The notes under the pieces were generated by a model. It was not told where the DNA came from and made no database searches. It saw only the letters and a list, made by a program, of their open reading frames with translations. Both the position numbers and the translations under genes were made by a program. Below are positions 41,427 through 49,581 of a stretch of 64,000 nt of DNA, piece by piece. Location of the stretch: positions 1-64,000 of the forward strand of contig CAJUEL010000001.1 of NCBI GenBank assembly GCA_910585455.1, written 5' to 3'. This stretch comes from an uncultured Eisenbergiella sp. (GTDB lineage: Bacteria > Bacillota > Clostridia > Lachnospirales > Lachnospiraceae). The stretch's first letter is position 1, and each line of letters begins with the position of its first letter.

Positions 41427-41549
41427 ACCTCCTTCTACAGACATCCGACCGCAAAAGGAGATAGCAGACAGCATATCCCTTAGTCCTGATGCTATAGGAA
41501 ACGACAAACGGATTGCCGTTTCCTGCATAGATATGCCCCGTCTTCCGTT

Positions 41550-41650
41550 GCAGCGAGATGCGGCGCCCATACCGCAAGCGTTCTGGCGCTTTTCGTCCGA
41601 CCGGCAACTCCCTGTCCGGAAGGCACTTAACGCATGGGGGCCTACTCTGC
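41550..41650 (-). promoter_or_regulatory. Class I tetrahydrofolate (folT) riboswitch
   Basis: Minus-strand aptamer from GCAGAGTAGG (41650) to CTCGCTGC (41550). The conserved cores are CATGCGTTAAGTGCC, CCGGACAGGGAGTTGCCGG, GGACGAAAAG and GCGGTATGGGCGCCGCATC. These match the THF riboswitch found before folT in Clostridia. A GCATATC/GATATGC hairpin with an inner GGAAACG/CGTTTCC stem follows as possible expression platform. Confidence 0.93.
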
Positions 41651-41706
41651 AATGAATAAATTGTTGTCCGGCAGCCATTTTTTTGCTGCCGTTATGCTTC
41701 CTGCCC

Positions 41707-41735
41707 ATTATACCAGCAGCGCCGGGAAACTGCAA
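41707..41735 (-). promoter_or_regulatory. Sigma-A promoter of the folT leader
   Basis: Minus strand TTGCAG (41735-41730), 17 nt, TATAAT (41712-41707). It starts the transcript about 50 nt before the THF aptamer, so it explains most of the 533-nt gap before folT. Confidence 0.8.
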
Positions 41736-41818
41736 TATGCATATCCTGCTATCCGGTAATCCTTTCTGGGTTTGTTACCATTTACAGTGCCGCTGGCAGT
41801 CCGCATCCGGCGACGCCG

Positions 41819-43090
41819 TTATCCCACTACCCGCCGCACTGTGATGATTGGCTTATAATTGGCATAGCCATACTTGATGCCGGTGCGCTGTGTGCTGGCG
41901 TGCACGATCCTGCCGCCGCCCAGATAAATCGCCACATGCCCAGCATAGCAGATGATATCACCTGCCTGCGCTTCCTCATAGGAAACCTCTCTGCCCACGG
42001 TCCGCAGCGCCGTAGAATTTCTGGGAAGGCTGTAGCCATACTGCTTATAGACAGCCATCACAAAGCCGGAGCAGTCCGCCCCATCCGTCAGGCTGGTGCC
42101 GCCCGCCACGTATGGGTTGCCCACGAACTGACAGGCGTACTGCGCGATGTCTGCACCGCTGGATCCGGTTGCGGGCGGAACAGTTTTCAGCCCGCCCCCC
42201 GACGAAGAGTTACCGCCGGAAGAGCTGCTGGCAGAAGAAGAGCTTTCTGTGGATTGGCTCGCCTTGCGCGCCGCTTCCGCCGCCTTACGCGCTTCCTCCT
42301 CCCGTTTCCTGCGCTCCTCCTCCGCCCGGATGATGGCATTTTCTTCTTCCTCCAGCTTTGCAAGCGCCGCATTCTGCTGTTTGATCTGCGCCTTGTAGAC
42401 AGCCGCTTCCTGCCGTACCCGCGCGATCTGGGTATCGTAATCCGCAGAAATTTTCCTCAGCTCCTCCATGGTCTCCTGCATGTAGGCTTTCTCTTCCTCG
42501 ATTTCGTACTTTTCTTCCTCCAGCTCGCTCTTTTTATCCTCCAGCGCGTTCTGCTTCACCGCCACCTCTTCTTTGATAGCGATGTAGCGGTTCAGCATTT
42601 TTCTGTCATATTCGTGAAGCTTTTCCACGTAGTTGGCCTGATTGAGCATGGCGCTCCAGTCCGTCGCGGTCAGAAATGTCTCCAGAACGCCCGCCTCTCC
42701 CTTCATGTACAGATACCGGATTCTGCGCTTCATCGCCTGAAACTGCGCATCCTCCTGCTCTTTGGCGGCATCGTAGTCCTCCTGTGCCTTCTCTATCTGC
42801 ACTTCGGTATCCGCGATCTGTTCCTCCATCAGGGCAATGCTGGCCAACACCGAAATCAGCTGCTCATTGAGCTCGTCAATCTGTCCTTCCAGCTCCTCCT
42901 GTTCCTCATTCAGGGCATCCAGCTCCCCCTCTGCCTCCTGGTACTGCCGCTGAGTATCCTTCTGTTCCTGGCGCATTCGCTCCTGCTCCCGCTGCACCTC
43001 TTCCCGGGTGCGCTCCGCCAAAGCGGTCAACGGCTGCGCCACCGCCATAAAACAGATCAAAGCGGCCATCAGACCAATCTTCTTTCGCAT
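41819..43090 (-). CDS. Secreted coiled-coil NlpC/P60 peptidoglycan endopeptidase
   Basis: 423-aa wall hydrolase of the PcsB/CwlO type. Signal peptide (about 1-25, cut after ALA), a long coiled coil (about 27-270), a Ser/Gly-rich linker, then the NlpC/P60 domain. The catalytic Cys is in DGADCSGFV, His in AGHVAIYLG and the third residue in IVHAST. The coiled coil in this class restrains or targets the peptidase, often through FtsEX. It should cut D-Glu to diamino-acid bonds in stem peptides. Downstream of asnS, gap 34 nt. Confidence 0.93.
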   Translation of the reverse strand: MRKKIGLMAALICFMAVAQPLTALAERTREEVQREQERMRQEQKDTQRQYQEAEGELDALNEEQEELEGQIDELNEQLISVLASIALMEEQIADTEVQIEKAQEDYDAAKEQEDAQFQAMKRRIRYLYMKGEAGVLETFLTATDWSAMLNQANYVEKLHEYDRKMLNRYIAIKEEVAVKQNALEDKKSELEEEKYEIEEEKAYMQETMEELRKISADYDTQIARVRQEAAVYKAQIKQQNAALAKLEEEENAIIRAEEERRKREEEARKAAEAARKASQSTESSSSASSSSGGNSSSGGGLKTVPPATGSSGADIAQYACQFVGNPYVAGGTSLTDGADCSGFVMAVYKQYGYSLPRNSTALRTVGREVSYEEAQAGDIICYAGHVAIYLGGGRIVHASTQRTGIKYGYANYKPIITVRRVVG

Positions 43091-43124
43091 TCCCCTACCC
43101 CTTTAATTCAAACCGGACATCCGC

Positions 43125-44519
43125 CTAAAACTCGCAATTCTTCACGGTTCTCGGGAACGGAATCACATCCCGGATATTGCCCATGCCGGTCAGATACATC
43201 ACACACCGTTCAAATCCCAGCCCGAATCCCGCGTGACGTGCGGAGCCATATCTTCTTAAATCGAGATAAAATCCGTAATCCTCCGGCTTAAGCTCCAGCT
43301 CATCCATACGTTTCTCCAAAGCTTCCAGGCTGTCCTCTCTCTGGCTTCCGCCGATGATCTCCCCGATGCCGGGCACCAGACAATCCATCGCCGCCACGGT
43401 TTTCCCATCCTCATTGAGCTTCATGTAAAACGCTTTGATCTCCTTGGGATAATCCGTCACAAATACGGGACGCTTAAACTCCTTCTCCGTCAGATAGCGC
43501 TCATGCTCGGTCTGCAGATCACACCCCCAGGATACCTTGTATTCAAATTCATCATTGTGCTGTTCCAGAATCCGGATCGCCTCCGTATAGGTCACGCGCC
43601 CGAAATTGGATTCCAGCACATGGTTTAAGCGCTCCAAAAGCCCCTTGTCCACGAAGCTGTTGAAAAACGCCATTTCCTCCGGCGCATGCTCCAGCACGTA
43701 GCGGATGATATATTTCAGCATGGATTCCGCCAGCATCATATCGTCCTCCAGATCCGCAAAGACGATTTCCGGCTCGATCATCCAGAATTCCGCTGCATGG
43801 CGGGTGGTGTTGGAGTTTTCTGCCCGGAAGGTCGGTCCAAAGGTATAAATATTCTTAAACGCCATGGCATAGGTCTCGCCGTTTAACTGCCCGCTGACGG
43901 TCAGGTTGGTCGGCTTTCCAAAGAAATCCCTGGAATAATCCACACTGCCGTCCTCTGTCTTTGGCACGTTCGCCAGATCCATCGTCGTGACCTGGAACAT
44001 TTCGCCCGCGCCCTCACAGTCGCTTCCGGTGATCAGGGGCGTATGCACATAGACAAAATCCCGCTCCTGGAAAAATTTATGAATCGCGTAAGCCAGCAGA
44101 GAACGCACGCGGAACACCGCCGCGAAGGTATTGGTGCGCGGCCGCAGATGCGCGATCGTGCGCAGATATTCCATGCTGTGACGCTTTTTCTGCAGGGGAT
44201 AATCCGGTCCCGAAGCGCCCTCCAGCACCACCTCCTGCGCCTGCATTTCAAAAGGTTGCTTCGCTTCCGGCGTCTCCACGATCGTGCCGGTCACGATGAC
44301 CGCCGCGCCTACGCCGATTTTAGCGATTTCTCCATAGTTGTCCAGCTTATCCGCCGCATAAACCACCTGCAGGGGTTCAAAAAAGGTGCCGTCGTTGACC
44401 ACCAGAAACCCGAAATTTTTGGAATCCCGGTTGCTCCTGACCCAGCCGCCTATTGTCACTGTTTTTCCAATATACTGTTCTTTTTCCCGAAACAGCTGTC
44501 TTACATTCGTCAGTTCCAT
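43125..44519 (-). CDS. asnS: Asparaginyl-tRNA synthetase
   Basis: 464-aa class IIb synthetase. N-terminal OB fold anticodon domain (GKTVTIGGWVRSNRDSKNFG), motif 2 region FRAENSNTTRHAAEFWMIEPE and motif 3 GFGLGFERCVMYLTG are intact. ATG at 44519 has GGAGG 6 nt upstream; the longer frame runs into the neighbouring gene's low-complexity tail in another frame. No T-box is present in the 70-nt spacer. Confidence 0.97.
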   Translation of the reverse strand: MELTNVRQLFREKEQYIGKTVTIGGWVRSNRDSKNFGFLVVNDGTFFEPLQVVYAADKLDNYGEIAKIGVGAAVIVTGTIVETPEAKQPFEMQAQEVVLEGASGPDYPLQKKRHSMEYLRTIAHLRPRTNTFAAVFRVRSLLAYAIHKFFQERDFVYVHTPLITGSDCEGAGEMFQVTTMDLANVPKTEDGSVDYSRDFFGKPTNLTVSGQLNGETYAMAFKNIYTFGPTFRAENSNTTRHAAEFWMIEPEIVFADLEDDMMLAESMLKYIIRYVLEHAPEEMAFFNSFVDKGLLERLNHVLESNFGRVTYTEAIRILEQHNDEFEYKVSWGCDLQTEHERYLTEKEFKRPVFVTDYPKEIKAFYMKLNEDGKTVAAMDCLVPGIGEIIGGSQREDSLEALEKRMDELELKPEDYGFYLDLRRYGSARHAGFGLGFERCVMYLTGMGNIRDVIPFPRTVKNCEF

Positions 44520-44553
44520 GATAATCCTCCATTCCTGCTCAACCCATGAATCC

Positions 44554-44581
44554 GGGCACAGGCACAAATCCGCCTGTGCCC
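44554..44581 (-). repeat. Hairpin in the lipoprotein-asnS spacer
   Basis: GGGCACAGGC pairs with GCCTGTGCCC around an 8-nt loop, 9 nt after the lipoprotein stop. No U-run follows on either strand, so it is more likely an intercistronic stem than a terminator. Confidence 0.5.
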
Positions 44582-44589
44582 TTCTTTCT

Positions 44590-45966
44590 TCATTCTTCCT
44601 CTGCTGTGGCGCTTTCCTCTGTCTCCGCTTCGGACGCCGCTTTGCTGCCGGATGCGCTCTTTTTCGCGGAAGCGGTCTTTGTCTCTGTTTCCGTCTCGCT
44701 CTCCGCTTCTGCATCGGACGTGCTTTCCGTGCTGTCAACATCCTCTGTTCCCGTTTCCGTGCTGTCCGCATCCTCTGTTTCTGATGCCGCTTCTGTTTCC
44801 GGCTCCGTCTGCGTAATATTCGCCTTTTCCACAAGGAAAGCGGTCATTTTCTCGCTCATCACGTATTCCCGGTAGCCCTTCACCTCATTGCCCAGCACTT
44901 CCTTATAGGCATCCGCCGTCTCATAACCATACTGGGTTGCCCGGGCCGCAAGCTCCTCTTCCATCTCTTCATCAGATACGGTCATGCCTTCCTTTTCCGC
45001 GATCGCCTGCAGCATCAGGATCTGCTCCACCGCCTGCTTCGCAGAATCCTTCATATCCGCCTCATAGGCCTCCACTTCCATATTGTATCCGTAGAGCATG
45101 AAGGTTTCCAGATCCATGCCGTACATGGACGCCTGATAGGACATGTTGGAAACCAGCCGGTCATAATAGCGCTCCACCATCGCCTCCGGCACTTCCTTAA
45201 AGACCGCATTATCATGCACAGCGTTCAGCACGGCGTTCTCTTCCTCCAGGGCGTATTCCTGCTCCATGGTCATCATCAGTCCGTCATAAATATACTGCCG
45301 GTACTCTCCTACGGTCGTAACGTCCGTAATCCCAAGCCCTTCCACAAATTCGTCGTTGAGCTGCGCTTCCTTTTCCTCATAAATCTTATTCAATGTGACG
45401 GTAAACACAACCTCCGCTCCCGACATATCCGGATTATTCTCGTAAGGATCCGGAAACGTCAGATTCAAATCCTTCGTCTCGCCGACCTTCATGCCGATTA
45501 CGCCATCCTCAAAGCCGTCGATAAACCTGCCGGAACCGATCGTGAGCTCATAATTGTCCGCCGTGCCGCCCGCAAAGGCCACGCCGTCCAGTGTTCCCAC
45601 ATAGCTGATATCCGTCACATCCCCATCCTTCACCGCACGGTTGGTGACCTCTGTCCTGACCGGATTATTCGCCACCGCGCGCTGGATGTAGCTTTCCACC
45701 ATCTCATCGCTCACATAGGGCGCCGGAAGCGATACCTCCACGCCGAGATACTCTCCCAGCTCCACATAATCATCCACATTCAGATAATCCATATAAGCCT
45801 CGTCCGCGTAGACCTTTTCTTCCTCCGTCTCTGCGGCAGAGCTTTCCTGCTGTGTTCCGGCAGCCTCGCTTTCTGCCGTCTCTTCCTTTGCGCTGTCCCC
45901 GCAGCCGGCAAGCAACATCGCCGAAAGGGATACCGCAGTGAACAACATTCCCAATTTTTTCATCAT
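44590..45966 (-). CDS. Surface lipoprotein with trigger-factor-like FKBP and C-terminal domains
   Basis: 458-aa predicted extracellular peptidyl-prolyl isomerase/chaperone. Lipobox LLAGC at about 17-22, a Glu/Ala linker, an FKBP domain (about 110-195: DGDVTDISYVGTLDGVAFAG, GSGRFIDGFEDGVIGM), then a trigger-factor C domain with long helices (about 200-380). The ribosome-binding N domain of trigger factor is missing, replaced by the signal. The last 75 residues are low-complexity Glu/Ser/Thr/Ala. It may do the work of PrsA on exported proteins (inference). Often annotated simply as trigger factor. Own promoter at 46052-46080. Confidence 0.88.
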   Translation of the reverse strand: MMKKLGMLFTAVSLSAMLLAGCGDSAKEETAESEAAGTQQESSAAETEEEKVYADEAYMDYLNVDDYVELGEYLGVEVSLPAPYVSDEMVESYIQRAVANNPVRTEVTNRAVKDGDVTDISYVGTLDGVAFAGGTADNYELTIGSGRFIDGFEDGVIGMKVGETKDLNLTFPDPYENNPDMSGAEVVFTVTLNKIYEEKEAQLNDEFVEGLGITDVTTVGEYRQYIYDGLMMTMEQEYALEEENAVLNAVHDNAVFKEVPEAMVERYYDRLVSNMSYQASMYGMDLETFMLYGYNMEVEAYEADMKDSAKQAVEQILMLQAIAEKEGMTVSDEEMEEELAARATQYGYETADAYKEVLGNEVKGYREYVMSEKMTAFLVEKANITQTEPETEAASETEDADSTETGTEDVDSTESTSDAEAESETETETKTASAKKSASGSKAASEAETEESATAEEE

Positions 45967-46051
45967 CCATTCTCCTCTTCTTCTGCCGTCCTCTGTCCTC
46001 CCACAGGGAAATCACAGTCCACAGCCCGTTTGCCTTTTGGTCATAGCTTGT

Positions 46052-46080
46052 ATTTTAACACATTTTTTTTCCACTTACAA
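46052..46080 (-). promoter_or_regulatory. Promoter of the trigger-factor-like lipoprotein
   Basis: Minus strand TTGTAA (46080-46075), 17 nt with an A-tract, TAAAAT (46057-46052). It overlaps the cls stop codon. Confidence 0.6.
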
Positions 46081-47556
46081 TACCGGAGAAAGCAGCCTGC
46101 ACAGCTGTTCCTTAAAACGAAGCCACAAGGAGCGCCCCCTGTACCAGTCCTTTGTGATCCGTGTGCAGAGCTTTAAGTCCTCCATAAAAATTGCTTCCAT
46201 TTCCTGTGCCACGCGCGCGTCATAGATCATGGCGTTCACCTCAAAATTCAAAGAAAAGCTGCGGATATCCATGTTGGCTGTCCCGTAGCAGCACGCTTCG
46301 CCGTCAATGGAGATTCCCTTGGCGTGCAAAAAGCCATTGTTATAGGTATAGCAGTTCGCGCCCACCATCACCAGCTCGCCGATATGGGACAGCGTAGCCC
46401 AGTATACAAAGGGATGATCCGGCTTACAGGGAATCATCACATTGACCTCCACGCCGGAGCTCGCCGCGATCAGCAGCGCGGACTGGATCGCCTCATCCGG
46501 AATAAAATAAGGCGTCTGAATATAAATCCGCTTTTTCGCCTTGTGAATCAGCCGCAGATAGTTGTCCCGGATGCTCTGCCTTTCCGAGTCCGGCCCGCTG
46601 GAAATGATCTGCATCTTCGTATCCCCGCATTTTTCCCCGGGATCGGGAAAATATTCCTTATGCGTAAACAGATTTTCCTTCGCGGCATAATCCCAGTCCT
46701 GGATATAGCGCACCAAAAGCGGCACCAGCGCGCTGCCTCGAATGCGCAGATGGGTATCCCGCCAATGACCGAATTTGGGGTCCAGCCCGATATATTCCTT
46801 TCCGATATTAAAACCGCCTACATAGCCGATCTGTCCGTCGATAATCGCAATTTTCCGGTGGTTTCTGTAATTCATGCGCAGCTGCAGCCTGCCAAACAGC
46901 GCCGGAAAAAATACGGCGATATGGATCCCCTGTTTCTCCAGCTCCCTCCAGAATTTTTTTCCCGTGCTCCGACAGCCCATGGCATCATAGAGGATGCGCA
47001 CTTCCACGCCCTGGGATACCTTTTTGACCAGCTCATCCCGGATCCGGCCAAAAAGCACATCATTTTTTATGATATAATATTGTAAAAAAATATATTGCCG
47101 CGCCGACCGGATATCCTCAACCAAAGCATCAAATTTGTCGTTTCCGTCGGTAAAAATTTTCACCTCATTGTCTTCTGTAAATACCGCGTCAACCGTTTTT
47201 AAATTATAAAAAACCAGATCGGAATAGCCCAGAAGCTGCGGATACTCCCGCTCCATCTGCCGGCTCTGCACGCTGTATTCCTGCATCCTGACCGCATCGC
47301 TTAGCTGCTCCTCAATGCCCTTGATCTTGAACATTTTCCGCTTATGCATGTCCGTTCCCGCCAGCAGATACAATAAAAATCCGATGCCGGGCAGCGCATT
47401 GATCACCAAAAGCCACGCCCATGCAGACTTCGGCTCCTTTCGCTGAAAAAACACGATGGTGATGGAGAAAATAAAGTTCATCACCAGAATGTGCCTGCCC
47501 GCAAAATACACCGTATCACATGTCAAACGCCAAAGCATATCAAGCGTTTCTGCCAT
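46075..47556 (-). CDS. cls: Cardiolipin synthase
   Basis: 493-aa membrane phospholipase-D-family enzyme that joins two phosphatidylglycerols into cardiolipin and glycerol. Two N-terminal transmembrane helices (about 17-60), then two HKD motifs: HRKIAIIDGQIGYVGGFNIG and HAKGISIDGEACCYGTANMD. ATG at 47556 follows GGAGG by 9 nt and overlaps the preceding small gene by 17 nt; the longer frame is that gene in another frame. Confidence 0.94.
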   Translation of the reverse strand: MAETLDMLWRLTCDTVYFAGRHILVMNFIFSITIVFFQRKEPKSAWAWLLVINALPGIGFLLYLLAGTDMHKRKMFKIKGIEEQLSDAVRMQEYSVQSRQMEREYPQLLGYSDLVFYNLKTVDAVFTEDNEVKIFTDGNDKFDALVEDIRSARQYIFLQYYIIKNDVLFGRIRDELVKKVSQGVEVRILYDAMGCRSTGKKFWRELEKQGIHIAVFFPALFGRLQLRMNYRNHRKIAIIDGQIGYVGGFNIGKEYIGLDPKFGHWRDTHLRIRGSALVPLLVRYIQDWDYAAKENLFTHKEYFPDPGEKCGDTKMQIISSGPDSERQSIRDNYLRLIHKAKKRIYIQTPYFIPDEAIQSALLIAASSGVEVNVMIPCKPDHPFVYWATLSHIGELVMVGANCYTYNNGFLHAKGISIDGEACCYGTANMDIRSFSLNFEVNAMIYDARVAQEMEAIFMEDLKLCTRITKDWYRGRSLWLRFKEQLCRLLSPVL

Positions 47557-47782
47557 TCCCTGCTGCCTCCTCTTCCATCTGCGGCGCGCTGATATCCGTA
47601 TACATATCCAGAAGTCCCACCGTTTCACTCGCCGGCCTGCCATAGGCATTGCAGCACTTATGGGAAACCTCCTTGCTCCCGGCATTTCCTGCAGTCATCT
47701 CCACGCTCATGCGCGCCGCACCGAGCCGGATTTCGCTGTCCAGATGCTTCATGATATCCTGAATCATTTCCTCTTCATTCAT
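47540..47782 (-). CDS. 80-aa protein of unknown function preceding cls
   Basis: Small mostly polar protein, NEEEMIQDIMKHLDSEIRLG at the start, with a central Cys pair (HKCCNAYGRP) and an acidic end. ATG at 47782 has GGGAG 7 nt upstream and the 3' end overlaps cls by 17 nt, so it is likely translated and coupled. No recognised family. Confidence 0.65.
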   Translation of the reverse strand: MNEEEMIQDIMKHLDSEIRLGAARMSVEMTAGNAGSKEVSHKCCNAYGRPASETVGLLDMYTDISAPQMEEEAAGNGRNA

Positions 47783-47856
47783 TTTGGTGCTCCCTTCCCG
47801 TTTTCATGCAACCCGCATAATAATCCGCAAACCTGTCCGCCTGGCAGCGGCATCGC

Positions 47857-48489
47857 TCACAGAATCTGCGGACAGTGCTCCGCCAGCGCGCAGGCGCTAC
47901 AGTTCGCCTTCCGCGCCGTGCAGATGCTTCTGCCATGATAAATCAGCTGAAAATTGATCCGGTTCCAATGCTCCTTTGGCAAAAGGCGCATCAGCTCCTG
48001 CTCCACCTCCACCGGGTTTTTGCCCTTCGCCCAGCCCAGCCGCTTCGAAATCCGAAACACATGGGTATCCACCGTCACCCCCGGGATTCCGTAAGCGTCC
48101 GCCAAAAACAGGGTCGCCGTTTTCCTGCCCACGCCCGCCAGCGTCAGCAGCCCTTCTATCGTCTGCGGTACCTGTCCGCCGTATTCCTCCACAATCTGTG
48201 TACAGCATTTTTTCATGTTCCGCGCCTTGTTTTTATACAGACCGACAGATTTGATATAGCCTTCAATTTCCGTAAGTTCCGCTTCCGCCACCGATGCTGC
48301 CGTCCGAAAGTGATCGAACAATGCCGGAATCGCTTCATCCACCTGCTTGTCCGTGCTCTGGGCGCTCAGCATGATCGCCACAAGCAGCTGCCAGGGCTCG
48401 TGATGATAAAAATGCTCCTTTTGAGTGCCATAGGCTTCATCCAGCCATTGTAATATGAAATTGAGCTCTGTCTTCGATGTGGGTTTCAT
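47857..48489 (-). CDS. nth: Endonuclease III (DNA glycosylase/AP lyase)
   Basis: 210-aa base-excision-repair enzyme that removes oxidised pyrimidines. Helix-hairpin-helix LLTLAGVGRKTATLFLADA with the catalytic Lys, VDTHVFRISKRLG with the catalytic Asp, and a C-terminal [4Fe-4S] loop CTARKANCSACALAEHC. ATG at 48489 is chosen; the in-frame TTG further upstream overlaps the LRR stop. Confidence 0.95.
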   Translation of the reverse strand: MKPTSKTELNFILQWLDEAYGTQKEHFYHHEPWQLLVAIMLSAQSTDKQVDEAIPALFDHFRTAASVAEAELTEIEGYIKSVGLYKNKARNMKKCCTQIVEEYGGQVPQTIEGLLTLAGVGRKTATLFLADAYGIPGVTVDTHVFRISKRLGWAKGKNPVEVEQELMRLLPKEHWNRINFQLIYHGRSICTARKANCSACALAEHCPQIL

Positions 48490-48515
48490 TGGTATGTTCT
48501 CCGCTTCTCCTGCCG

Positions 48516-49442
48516 TCAAAAATCCAGCGACAGCCCGTCAAAAAAATCCCTGCGTCCCAGCTTTTCTTCCTGATAGCGCATCAGATATGCCTTCATCTCC
48601 GTATGGTTATCCCCGATGTCCTGCAAAATTCCGTCAAAATTGTCCTTCGTCACACAGCCCAGCGCCGCAAACAGCTCATAATACGCTTTCTCATCCCCAT
48701 ATTCCTGCAAAATCACTTCCCAGGTTTCCTCATGGGCACAGCCCTTCGTGTGTGCCAGCAGGTATTCCTCCAGCTCCCCGCGCACTTCCCCGGACAGGCC
48801 GCAGGGATTGAGCAGACGCAAAAGCGCGAGGCGCACCTTCTCCTGCCGTTTCAGGCTACGGTAACGCACCTGATCCGTTTTTTCGTAGTCCTCTTCCCCT
48901 GCCAGCACCTGCTTCTCATAACCGTCGTTGTCATCCTCCCGCATGAGCACCAGCAGTCTGGCATCCCAGCGCTGCAGCCAGTCTGCGCTGCCCGCCTCCT
49001 CAATCAAAAACAGGTGCGGCGCGTCCATTTTTGTCGCCGCTGCGGCCAACAGACGGGAAATCTCTGCGCCGTGCCCATCCCGGTCCACGCGGTTTTCCAT
49101 CGGGCGCAGCACAATCTCCTTTAGCCTGTCGCTTCCCAGAAACAAATCCTTTCCCAGGCTGATTCGCTTTAATGGCAGCTCCACCCGCTCCAGCTTCGGG
49201 CAATGGGCGAAGGCCCAGCTTTCTATTTTTTCCACCGTATCGGGTATGGTCAGACTGCGCAGGCTGCGGCAATTAAAAAACGCCTTTTTATCGATCTGCG
49301 TTACCGGCATTTGCGCAATCAGCTCCGGCACGCTGACGTAGAGCATATCGCCCTTTGCGCCCAGAATCGTCACGCCCTCCCGGTTTTCCTCATAGGCCAG
49401 GCTTCCGCCTTTTATTTCCAGCCATTTTTTCTTTTCCTGCAT
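48516..49442 (-). CDS. Leucine-rich-repeat (BspA-type) protein
   Basis: 308-aa cytoplasmic protein. About residues 45-120 hold BspA-type leucine-rich repeats (ITQIDKKAFFNCRSLRSL-like, TIPDTVEKIESWAFAHCPKL, RVELPLKRISLGKDLF). The remainder is helical and acidic with no known domain. No signal peptide, unlike surface BspA proteins. ATG at 49442 has AGAGGAG 8 nt upstream. It lies downstream of the MoxR/VWA pair and may be part of that group. Confidence 0.78.
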   Translation of the reverse strand: MQEKKKWLEIKGGSLAYEENREGVTILGAKGDMLYVSVPELIAQMPVTQIDKKAFFNCRSLRSLTIPDTVEKIESWAFAHCPKLERVELPLKRISLGKDLFLGSDRLKEIVLRPMENRVDRDGHGAEISRLLAAAATKMDAPHLFLIEEAGSADWLQRWDARLLVLMREDDNDGYEKQVLAGEEDYEKTDQVRYRSLKRQEKVRLALLRLLNPCGLSGEVRGELEEYLLAHTKGCAHEETWEVILQEYGDEKAYYELFAALGCVTKDNFDGILQDIGDNHTEMKAYLMRYQEEKLGRRDFFDGLSLDF

Positions 49443-49581
49443 GAAGCCCACTCCTCTTTTTACTGCCAGACACCGCACGATGCCCGCTTTGCGTTCCCTT
49501 CTGCATCAGCCTGGCAATTGCAGGAAACCGCTTTTGGCAGCTCCCACATCATCAGGACGTCCGGCGCTGTGTTCCGCCCCT

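Noticed and set aside
41395..41735. Open frames of 75-121 codons in the folT leader
   Set aside because: They overlap the THF riboswitch and its promoter and have no sequence character of a protein.
44520..44589. T-box before asnS
   Set aside because: The spacer is only 70 nt with one hairpin and lacks the AGGTGGTACCGCG core.
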